This document shows, piece after piece, positions 39,101 through 51,100 of a stretch of DNA of 64,000 nucleotides (positions within the stretch are counted from its first letter, which is position 1; each line of letters starts with the position of its first letter). The notes under the pieces were generated by a model. The model saw nothing but the letters and a program-made list of their open reading frames with translations, had not been told where the DNA came from and did no database searches. Location: contig VXAA01006535.1 of NCBI GenBank assembly GCA_013399115.1, positions 461,112 through 525,111 on the forward strand, in the 5' to 3' direction. The DNA comes from Anseranas semipalmata. Taxonomy: Eukaryota; Chordata; Aves; Anseriformes; Anseranatidae. The position numbers were made by a program, and so were the translations under genes.

Positions 39101-42100
39101 TGGCTGGTTTTGGTATGGTGCGCTTATGTGCAACTTTAGTAATATCTTTGTTCTTTTGAAAGGCATTTTAGGAGATAATTTGAAGGACAGAACTGTTCTT
39201 TCAGCAGCATGTGCAGCAAAACAAAGAATGGGTAAGACATGGCAAACAGGCAGCTAGTGGAGAGAGAAGCTGTATTTGTCATATACTAGTTTGACAAATC
39301 AAATTTGGTTCACTAGCTTACTGGAATGTTTTTCATATGCACAAATTCTACTGTTAATGAAAGTAAAAAAAGAAAAAAAGTAATGTAGTAATGTTCAAAA
39401 TTATTTTGTTTTTGAATTTCTAAACTGTTTGAATCCTGCTCAAAGCTATAAACAATTGCTATATGATCAAAATGTAGATATTCTTTCGAGCAGAATTGTG
39501 TGATTTGCAAGTGAGACCACAGTGGACCTGCAGCATGCAAAACCCCATGCAAACTATTTATTCAGTTCAGCTTTCCCTCAATACTATTTTTGCATGCTAA
39601 GTGAGCACTGTTATCATTAACTGTAGCATATACGTTAATTTTAACTCTGTGGGAAATGAAGACCATTTATTTTAGCATCTGTTTGCATCTGGGGAACTGA
39701 TTCTATGACTTTATTATGAAGGCCTAGGAAAATAACCACTCAATTGTACTTTTAGGAAAACAAATGATTACTGTGAACTGGGTTTTAAAAATACTTTTCT
39801 TACCTCATAATTTGTTTTTTTCGGGGGGAGCAGCGCTCAGCCAGCACTCCGAGATGCAGGTACCGTTGCTCCACCTCCAGCAGTTGATCAGATCACTGGT
39901 TCTCATGTTGCTGATTTCTCGTATGTGTTCTCACCTGGAGAAACTGTAAATATGTGAACATGTGGGAAAGCATCTATGGAAATTAATACTTTTTTTTTTT
40001 TTTTTAAGTCCTTTATTCCCCTCCTCAATGCCCATTTACGAAAGATTTTAAGGTGCATTTCTGAGGATACTCCTGTCATCTTTTGTGCACAGATCTGACC
40101 CGTCCTTTGTAGAATCGCTCTGCAAACATCAAAAGGATGATACCACAGGTGGTTATATCCCTGTGTATTTCCCACTGTCTGACATAAGAGCTGTCATTCT
40201 CTCCTCTCTTACTCTCAGCTTGGATGTTAGACTGGATGAATTAAGGGGTGAGGGGGAGGCTTTATATCAAAACAGGATTGATTTTAGGCTCTGCTAAAGC
40301 ACAGCGTTTAACTGTAACCTGCTCGAAGCAGCGCTGCGAGGGTGCTGGAGGCATGAGTAGAGCAGTGATGGGAGCGCAGGCTTCGTGGAAATGGCGCCCA
40401 GCCGGGGGGCTTTGGGCGTGAACGTGTGCTTCGCAGAGCGTTTCTCTCTGTTTCCAGCAGCGCAACTGGCATAACAGTTCCGAAAAGCTTTCTCACAGCT
40501 TTTCTTTTAATGGCGGGCTTGGGTTGGCTGGTGAATTCTCTGCCCTCCTACTCCTTGTAGGTGGGAAGGATATTTGGTCTTTCTTTCTAAAGCTAGCTTT
40601 TACTTCAGTGGTGATGCTCTTGAGAAAATCTCTGGAAATGGTAGACTCCCCGTATTAGTAGAGAGAGTTATTAATTAGGGGGGAATAAATCACATGTTAG
40701 CAAAACTTCTCTTAAGTTTGTGCTGCCCTTTGAATCCAGTTGGTACTGCTTCTTTGGTTCAACCAGAAGCAGCAGCCTCCAGTACAGCCTAAAATGTCTC
40801 TAGGCAATGCGAGTGGATCGTCATCACAAAGATAAATTAAAAATAAAAGGATTTTGTTGATAGCGAGGACCTTGCTGTGGCTCCTGGGTTAGCTGCCATG
40901 ACAACTGCGCGGCTGGCGAGTGCCCGCAGCCGGCGCTCCCGTGGGGAGCGGGGGGCATTGGCATTCCGAGCGGCTGCCCGCTGCAGGCAGCAGCAGCGCG
41001 CCCTCCCTCCGGGTCTGCCCGCGGCTGCTGTGGTCGCCCTGGGTAAAATAATACGCGAGTGGTGTCGGCGGGTATCTGGGAAGGAAGAACGCCCCTTTGC
41101 TGAGACGCAGTGATTTGTTTTACCTCGTTAATTAAATGCTTTTGCCAAATGGTTCCAACTTTCCTAGCTTCCACGCATCTTTTATTGCCAAATCTCATTC
41201 AGAGTATGCAGTGTTAAAAACAAAAATTAAAAAGAATAGGGAAGGGGAGCAGGGGGAGCATGCAGGGCAATTACACAGGAAAATGTTGATCAGTTTACAT
41301 TTAAAAAATATCTTGCTACCTGCAATCACTTATTTTCTTCGGGGGAGTTAACACGAGTTTGGTGGGATTTCTTTTGTGGCATTTTTGGTTTTAATTTGTT
41401 TTAAAGCACACACTTGCTCCTTCACAAACTGGCTTCTCGACTTTTGAAGGGTGGTTTTATCCAAGGTCTTTGGTTTTGTTTCTTTAAAGAATGTGTAAAA
41501 TGTTTGTCCTTGTGATATCCCCATCCTTCTTGAAATGCATTGTAACATCATTACTGCGACAATAAAGAACAGAATGAGCTGTAAAGGGCATGGAAGGAAC
41601 TCCATATTTCCTTTTTTCTTGAATAGGGAATACCTTTTAATAAAAGGGGGAAGTAGGTGTGGTGTTTTTTTTAACAGGACATTAAAATACGAAAATTAAA
41701 TGCCTTAGAGAATAAACAAAAATAGATATGCAGAAGCAAAAATTTTAACAGATTTTCCCATAAGCAACTGATGTAAGAGTACCAGAATGCTTCAGTAGGA
41801 TTACTAGCTGTTTTTGTTAAAAGCTATCAGCAGGCACATATAGGCAAAGATACAGGTATTAAATGTAACAGAATGTGGTTTTGGAGGTAAAGGGCAGTCA
41901 TATTTTACATTCTTGGCTGTGAGGTTTCCTGTACTTCTTAAAGTGAAGGGATAGCTGAAGTACTTGAGAATTACAATGTTTGTCATTATAAAAGGACCTA
42001 ATGGTATCACTGTGAAAAGGAAAACACAAACTTATTAAGTGTTGCTGACTCACTGAAGATTTAGCATTTGAAAACACTGCATTTGTTTATTTTTCTTTGT

Positions 42101-45100
42101 ATATTTTCCCATCAAGGTGACCTGCTTGCAGGACTTCTTTGGAGATGACGATGTCTTCATCGCATGCGGACCCGAAAAATATCGGTATGCTCAGGATGAC
42201 TTCGTCTTGGATCACAGTGGTAAGACTGTACCTAAACCTACTGAAATAGTCAACTTCATTGAAATCCCCGTTTTTTTTTCCCTCTCTTCAATCCTGAAGA
42301 GCTGTGCGGCATGGAAAAATATGCATTGGAATATATTTTCCTATTTTCCCAAACCATCATCTGTATTCTGTATGTCTGTTAAAATGCACTAACAAACATG
42401 ATCTGTTTTCTTGGAAAACAAACCCTGTCCCTAAAGTTGCATGGAAAACAGCACTGAATTTTAAAAGGTTCAGTTATGTCTCTAATGTTTCTAAAACCAG
42501 TTATAAACATTTTCTTTTGACCTCTGCGGACTACAAGATGGTCTCCATATTGCTGTCATCATGGGATGTTTGAAAAATCACATATGTAACTGCTAACTTC
42601 AGGTCTCAGATTGTCCTGCTAGACAATTCATGTTCCATTCTTGTCTGCTGTAGACCAAGTGTTGAGCCTGTTTATACTGTGAGATTGTAGGGGGTTTTGT
42701 GTGGGGAAGGAGGTGAGACAAACCAGGACATTATGTCCATGCTGTCTTCCATTGACAGATCATAAGTTTAACTTGTCTAAGAAAGTTATTTTTCCATAAA
42801 GAGAAAATCTATAATGCAAGTTCAAGAAAAAGTTCTCTACCAGGGAATTTTAGAATCGTCTTGGAATATCAAATCATACACCTTTTCTTTTTTTTTTTTT
42901 TCTCTCTCTCTCTCTTTTTTTTTTTTTTTTTTTTATGTCTGTATTGGTTCAGCTATGGAATCACACTGATTTCCTTTGACGAAAAATGAATCTGAATGGT
43001 AATAAAAATTGCCCTGGCAAGAATCATCAGATTATTTGAGGATAGCTTTGGGTTGTGAACTTTTTGCTGTTTTTTTCTAATTTTTATAAATGCCATAATT
43101 TCATTACAAAATCTGCTGTTATATCAAGAAGTATAGGTACATATCTAACCACAGTGGTCCTGTACACTTGGATGGATAGAGGAATTCAGCTGGCTCCCAT
43201 TCTAGTGTTATTGCCAGCATGGTACTCTTCCAGAACTACTTGATTATGTTGATTCAAATAAAGGGTATTTTAAACAGTTTTGAACTAGCTAAGATACATT
43301 TGTATTCTTGTGGAGGCATAGGAGAATATGGTTATATTAACTCAGACTGCAAATTCCAGTCTGGACAAAATTACAATTTCCCTTGTGATCTTAAGGCCGT
43401 AAGTTTGCTTTTCCCATTACACCATGCACAGATTAATTGAGCTCATTTCCTTACTGAGAACCCAGTGACTGAGGGCTTCTTTCTCACGTTGTCTCTTCAC
43501 CTTCAGTGGTCCTTGCTTCCTATACATCTGGAGGTCATAATGGATAAAAGCAGTTTAAGTATAGAGTGAATCATGACTTGGCTGGCAGGGGATGCAGCTC
43601 TACATATTATTTTTGATGGTGACTTTGTATCATAGTCATTGCATTGCCATCATAGTGATGAATAACAGAGACAAAATTAAGAGGGAAATTTATATGATTT
43701 GATGGGGAGAGATTTGCAATGGATGCTAACTGTAGGAATTAAAATTTTTCCAAAATGTCAATACATGTATGATTATTTATTCCTTTCCCATTTAAGTTGT
43801 CCTTTATTTCATGACATATAGTTGATGGTAAATTGCAGTAATCTGTTGTCTCAGCATTTTGAAAACAATAGGCATTTTTCACATCTTCAAAAATTGTTCA
43901 AAACATCAGTTTTTTGCAAAAGAAGGTGAATTGAGCTTGCTGTGTAGTTGCCCTATATGAAGCTGCTATTACAGCACGTAGGATTTGATGAACTATCAGA
44001 GGAACCTCGTCAGTGGTTGACTTTATTCTTTCAGCTGTGCATAGGTACAAACTTGAGTAATGGTCATAATCCAACTTCAAGACTTCAAATATTACATGTG
44101 GAATGTTACATGAAGCAGTTGGCTCAAAAATATTTATATGGTATGTGGGTTAAAGTTCTGAGATTGTCTTTTAAATTTGTTTCATTCAGTTTGGCAAGCA
44201 TTTTTAGAAAATACTGATGTTCTTTTTCTGGATAATAAACAGCAACAGTAGGGTTTGGAGGAAGCCAGTACATTGAATTGTTTTCGAAATTCCATCTGCT
44301 TGGTTTGTAGAATGCCGTGTTATGAAGTCATCTTATTCCCGATCATCTGGTATGAGGTATTCTGGGTCCAGAAGTCCAGGACCTTCACGTCGAAGCAAAT
44401 CGCCTGCCTCAGGTACAACTTCTAGGAAAGAGCTAAATACATAAAATACATGAAATCTAGGATTTGTTTAATGGGTTGAAAAAGCTGTTGGCTCTGTGTG
44501 AAATACAAGTGCCATGCTTTGTTTCCTGAGGTGAAAATGCTTTATCAGCATTTAGTTTTTCTCATAGATTTAATACTGATTTATAATAAAATATGCATTT
44601 ATTTTTGAATTCTGAGAAGAAATGTGGCTTCTGTTTATTGATTAACAGGAATAAAAAGTTTCAGTTTATTAACATTGGAATAATTTGTGCTAATTGTATG
44701 CTTGGGATATGCTTTCAGCATGGTACTTGATTTTCTTGAAGACTTTATTAAGTACAGGATGGCTATGTGGTTAAATTGATGTTCATAGAGTGTAGCCTTA
44801 AAAGTTTTTAATTTGAAAAGTTTTTCCTATATAAGCCAAATATTTTCAAAACACAGGATTTTGTTGTTTTAAGTAATTTTAGGAGCTCTTCTGGAATATT
44901 ATTGCCCATTAACAGAGATTCTTTTTTTTCTTTTTTTGTGTTTTCTGTAATTTCAAAGAAGGGTTCACATTGTGTGTTTGCCAGAAGTTTGACTGGACAC
45001 CATATGTTCCAAATACTGAGTCTTTTAGACAAATAAATAGAAGGGAGAAACTTGTTTTTCCTTTTTTAGTTCTGCATTTAATTTCTAAATATAATAAAAC

Positions 45101-48100
45101 TTAATTGATTTCTTTCCCTCAGACCTGGAGAAGTAGCCCTGAAATCAAACCATTGAATATGTAAATATACAATGCTCTGTTTTGGTTGTAACTATATGCA
45201 TGTAAGCTCCTGTGCGTGCATTCAAAACTGCAACATGTTTCATATTCTCATATCCATATCAATATTTATTTTGCTTAACTGATGCTAGTTAAAGTCATTT
45301 TATGTCTGTGAGTTCTTTAAAAGTGAAATATTTATCATCTGTTTATAAAGTTTGAATATTTAACTGGAAAGCTTCAAAGAAGGATTGTAGTAAAACAAAG
45401 AAAAATGTAGCGTGAAGGGCGAGTTTCACAAATGATCTACATTTCATGCAATCCTGTTAACTCCAATGAGATTGCATGGGATATCTATCAACAGTGAATT
45501 TTATGCAGCATATTTAGAAATCAGCACTGTCATTTCCTTACTTATTTCTACTTGGACACCCCCATTGGTTAGGTTAATTTGAAAAATTTATCCAAAGTGT
45601 CTGGTATTTATCCTTCTATTTACTTGCCATTTTTTCTCATGTTTTCTTTAGTTATCTTTATTTTCCCTTCTTTCATGCATGTTCAGAGCTGTTTAATAAC
45701 TTTTCTCCTTAATGTCTTTTTCCTTTGTGTCAATTATATGAGTACAGTAAAGAGGGGTGGCCACTACTCCAGTGCTTATTCTTCAGCAAAATCCCCAGGT
45801 GAGCCATTACTGTTATGGCTGTGTATCACCAGTGTGTCTCCCTCCTCTCCATTCACCCTTTCCTCTGCATCTGTGAATATTTTCAAGCTTGAAACACACA
45901 TTTTGCATTTGGTGAGCCAGAAACATAATGCATCTAGTGTTTTTATTAAAGTAAATCTTTGACTGAGATAATATAAATGATGCTTTATAGTTGTTGGACA
46001 TCTGCTAATGGCGTCAATGTTAAATTTGTAAAGTGTAATCTAACTACAAGTGGAGGAGCATTCTGAGGAGCAATACATTTTTTTGTGTATTCTAGAGCAT
46101 ATGATAACAGAAAATTTCAACCAGTGCAAAAAGAAAGGTGGAAGACCTGCTGAAAAAAGCAGTGCAAAAACATGCGCCAGTTTTTCATTTTATTTACACT
46201 TTCTTACTCTCCTTTTTCTTCTTTTGTTATTTCAGCCTAAGTTCTAAAACACCAAGAAACCTCTTTGAACCTTCAGTTCAAAGTGAAAGTATGTCTGGCA
46301 TTGCTTTAAAACATCTCTTACAAATAACATATGCTTTCAGTAGCAAATAAGTTGCAACTTTGGACCATATTAGAAGTTAACAATTTAAAAACTATTCATA
46401 GGTTTTTCAGTTTTCAATGTTCCAATATGGTAAAGAATTGTCACCTAATATGTACTACTTAAAGAATAACAGAGAAGATTTTTTTTTCTGTATATTCAGG
46501 CTGCTATACATGTAGTAGGAAACCTCAAAAGAACTTATACTTAGAAAATAGATAAGAAAGGTAAGTTGTGCATATACATAAAACAGTCAGCAAATCAATA
46601 GCAGCAAACAAGTTTAAGTGCTAAAAATAAATACGGGTTGCTTATGTGTTTTCTGAGTTTAAAAAAAATAAGTACTGCTGTCTCAGCAGCAGCTGGCTGA
46701 CTCCCTGTACATGTGAAATTTTTACATCTGCAAAGGGCCAAATCCAGCTTTTACTGTTGTTGTGGTTGTGTACCAACTTGCATGCTGTGGATTATAGAAA
46801 ACATTGACAGAGCTGTATCTACAGACAGCTCTTTTAAGTAGGACCCTCAGCAGAGTGTAACGTGTTGTAGAATCATAGAAGGACAAAAGTTGTAAGGGAC
46901 ATCAGGGGTCATCTAGTCATGCCCCTGTCTCAGAGTGCCACGCTTGTCCACCAAGTGTAGCCAAGATACTAGCAAAGAGCTGGAGTACTGTGAGTGCATG
47001 GTGGGAAGTTCTTCCCTATACAATTATAACAGAGAAGATGATGTTAACCAGCCAATCTCACAGGTACAGTTTAGTGGTTCTGTCAGTGCTTAAAAGGATG
47101 ATGGTGACTTAGAGACAGATAAAGATGTCTTACAGTGTACGCCTCAATGGTCATGTTCGTGAAATTCTGACTTTTCTATGAGCTTTATGAAAAGAACTTG
47201 TGAATAAACAAAAATTGTTTTGCTCCTGTAGTAATTGTTGGTCGTTTGGAAGCAAATTCTTCTAGTGAAGTATCTCATTTTTGTTCATGAACTTTACAGC
47301 TCAGAATTTTCCCAATGGCTAGAGCAAATTGTGTATGACCTTCCAAGAAGCAGAAAACTGTAAGATAGAATTTGCTAGCTCTTTTCATCTTCAGACTTGT
47401 GAATTCTTTATAAATCAAGGAAGTGTTGATATGCCCAGTTTAAAGAAGGTTATCTAAAACAAAGTGATGAAAAGTAGTGTTTTTAGAGATCTGCAGGAGG
47501 GACATATGCTCCTAAATCCCTTTAGCTTCTTAAAAAATGCACTTCAGCTGAAGTAACTTTGTTCTTGTTCTTGTATGTAAACCTTGTTAAAGTTTAAAAT
47601 AAAAATATCCTAAACATACTAAATACTTTTTGCAGAAAAAACTAAACTCGGTCCTATAACAGATCTGGGAATGTAAATCGAAGTTACAAGATTTCAGGAC
47701 AGACTTATTCTGTAGCTAAATGGTACTTATTTCGATCTTAACATCGCACTTGAGAGAGATGGTTGTAGACAGGGATTTGTGGAAGCTGCAGTGCAGTCAG
47801 CCTGGCCTACTGACTGCTGAAGTAGAAAAAGTAGTATTTAGAAGGTGTCTTCAGCACTCAGAGAATGTTAGGGTACTAGGTTAATAGATACTTGTAAAAT
47901 AAAGCCAATAGCACTGGTTAAGAAGTGATGCATAACCCATGGCAGACTCCTGAGTGTATAAAGAATATGTGTAGGTGTAACCATTATTTACTTTGTAGCT
48001 AAACTTCTATTTGACAGGGTTACTTTTTTAAATTTCTTTCTGGAAAAAAAAATCTTCACCATGAATCAGCTGGGAAACATTTTAGCTCTTAAACTTCTGC

Positions 48101-51100
48101 CTAGTATTTTCCTCTGCTAGGAAAAATGAGGTTCAGCTAGAGAGGAAATCATGTTGCATTGTATTTGTGTGTGATGAACAGTATGCTGTTTGCATAATGA
48201 AATTCTTCAGTCTGTTTTTTCCAGAAAAATACAGGGACTGACCTAAGTGCCTTTCATGTCACCAGAGATACAACAGATGTTGTATCAGACCTCACTGGAA
48301 AAATGGATTTAAAATGAATGAATTCCTGAAGTCAAGAGGGAAAATATTTTATGTTTTCATAAAATATTACAGACACTTGAACTTCTTGGAAGTTCAGGAA
48401 TTAACTGCTAGCTTTTACATGGTGGTTTTTGTTTGTTTGTTTGTTTGTTTGTTTTTTGACTAAATCAATTTTTTCTGAACTTCTAGTCAAGTTCTGTATC
48501 AGACACAGCTCATACTTGTTTGCCTTTTTTGCTTAAACAAACAAAAATAAAAAGGAAAAAAAATCCTCCAACAAAAAGGAGAGATGGACATCCCAATATT
48601 TGTGCTTTTGAACATTTTCTCTCTCCATATTTTATTGTGCTATATCACAATAAATTATGGAATTTAAAGAGATATTGGCTATTATTTGTCCAAAGCTCTT
48701 GCACTGGCAAAGTACAGAGTAGGTCTTTTTAAACTCTGGAATGGCAATGTGGTATTTGTGTATTTTCTTCATCCGATATCCAGCCACGTGAGTTTTGGGG
48801 GAGTGATTGTGTGGCATGTGAGCACATAATTTATTCCTAAATGCTGATGAGTCTGGTTTGATCTTTGTATGCAGACTTGAGTGATACCTCAGAGAGGTAT
48901 GTTATGTTTAAAAGCAAGTTAGGTGTTGGTCTTTTTTTTTTTTTTTCCTTTTACTCATCTCTTCTTTCATTTGTTTGCTTTTATTGCTTTGGCCAGTTAA
49001 TGGAACCCCAAGCAGTCAATTATCCACCCCAAAATCTACAAAGTCCTCCAGTTCTTCACCAACAAGCCCAGGCAGCTTTCGTGGACTCAAGGTAAGTAAG
49101 TACCAGAACCATCAAAAATACTGAATTCCCTTATTAATGGAGTGATGTGTCTTACAGTAGCACTGAAGAATAAAAGAAAAAAAAAAAAAAAAGAGTTATA
49201 GTTCTATAGGGCAGCCTTGCTAGTATGACCGTTGAGTTAAAGTGGAAAAGAGAGCTGAAGTAAGATTTTTGTGTTTTGTCTTTGGCTTGCAGGATGGAAC
49301 TCTCAGCTTAGGGAAGGTTGAGGGTGGTGATGATGGCTTGAATATGCCAATTTGTCCTTCAGATTTTCCATTGTTTTGTAGACTGCAGAAGTTCCCTGAG
49401 TACTTTATATTCCCTTAGCTTATATAAATGTAATATCCTCTTCTGGATACCTTATCTTGTAGCATTGCTCAGAATTTCATCTGAAGCACCCTTCTTCAGC
49501 CATGGCACACAATTTCACCACTTAATGCCATCTCCTGCCTGAAAGCATGTGAGGGGTTCCTTTGGGAGCGTCCTGATGTCTGGCAGATTTTTCTCCATGT
49601 TGCACCAAAAGAATTCTCTTCCTCTCCTACTTAAAAAATGGCAACATCTACAGTTCTTAGAGGCTGCTCTGAGCCTTTTGCTTGGTAAAATAAAAGGAAT
49701 GGTCTGGAGCACAGCAGAGCATCTTACTGCTGCATTTGTGCAGCTGTCCTTTCAAGGAGAATTTTCTTATGAAATCATCAATTGCAGCCTTTGTGAAAGC
49801 ACACTAGATGGTTCTTTCTCTGATTATTCTAATCAAGTAATAGCTCCCATTGGTGAACATAACAGTTGTGAAGAGGCTGTATAATTCTGCAGAAAACTGT
49901 TGTCTCAATTAAGGGACTGGCAAAAGGACGTGATTTGAATAGTATTTAGTTCTGGGTTTTGACATGCTAATTGTTACCACATCTTTGTCTGTTTTGCAAG
50001 GAGTGTCACACTCGTTTCTGTCAGGCTTCTGTGATAATTTTGAGAAAACATTTTGATTTACATGTTAAATTTCAATATATTTTTAGTTGTTTGGTTCATT
50101 GAGGCAGTTTACTGTTGATGACCCATATCATTCCATAGCTCCTTTTTGTCCAAAGCAACATAGATTGGTCTTTCCCTTATAAAGCATTTTCAAGAGCAGT
50201 AATAGTTCAGACATTGAAAATTATAACTGTGGTCTTAAAATTTGTCTGGACAGCTCTCATATAAAATTTACAGTAAAGGATGCCAAAATCATTGAACATG
50301 AGGCTCTCAGCTAGTCAGTGCTATATTTAACAAATGCTCTTTTTTCTTTCTTTAGTGAAACTACAAGCTTAGAAACTAGATAATTTGGTTCATTTTTTTC
50401 CCCAAGCTGTCTAGTCTGCTTTCAGCACATGAAAGCTCCATTAAGAAAGAGATGATTCTGTTAGTAACAAGCAATTTTCAGCAAAGTGGGTATGTCCTCT
50501 TTCCCCTTCACTGTCAATTTCACTGAAGTAGGCTGTTGTACATGTTCATTTTGGAATTTCATTGATGCTGGGTGTTAGTGGGTTTTCATGTCAAATAAGT
50601 CATTCCTATATGGCCAAAGCAAACAGCAAAAACAAATTAGTTATCTCAGACCTGAAGTAGTGGGTACCCCTTGTTTTATCCCATTGGGATGCATCTGTTC
50701 AGTAGGAGGATCCCAGCTGTGCTCCTGAGACTAAAGATAGGGAAAGTTAGCTCGTGAATCTCAGGATAAATTCCAAAAGGATCAAGTGCACTGTGAAGTT
50801 TCTAAGTTATGTTCTAGAAATAATACTTCTGTGGGGAAGTATCAACATAAAACCAGTAACAGGGAGGCATAGTTTTATGCAAAACCAGATTCTTTCAAGA
50901 AAACCATTATTATTTTTGTAGGATTGATCTTGGCCAGTCTGATGAGGAAAACAGAGGGAAAGCGGAGACAAGTTCAATATTTTGAGATTATTGCTTTTCC
51001 CTGTTGTTAAAGAATTCCTTGTTGCTAAGGCTGCATCACGGACAAGTAATCTGGCTTCCTGCACGTATTTAAAGAAGGTGTCATGACTGCAGTTGAGTGA

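Larger units (their letters stand above)
45799..48996. other. DCLK2 intron 4, downstream of cassette exon
   Basis: AT-rich intron. It contains a CR1-like fragment at about 46867-47000, a (GTTT)n microsatellite at 48425-48457 and a long T-rich tract (about 48930-48948, then more pyrimidines) before the exon 5 acceptor. A cryptic exon candidate at 46236-46288 is described among the findings. Confidence 0.6.

Noticed and set aside
40898..41113. Arg/Ala-rich open frame in the intron 2 CpG island as a new coding first exon
   Set aside because: Joined at the nearest GT (41043) it would not enter exon 3 in frame, and high GC content alone produces long open frames.
42220..42392. Read-through of exon 3 into intron 3 as an alternative C-terminus
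   Set aside because: The donor gtaaga is strong and the extra residues have no similarity to known DCLK forms; open by chance.
45579..45962. 127-codon open frame around the cassette exon
   Set aside because: Only the 51 nt between the splice sites resemble DCLK2; the rest is hydrophobic translation of T-rich intron.
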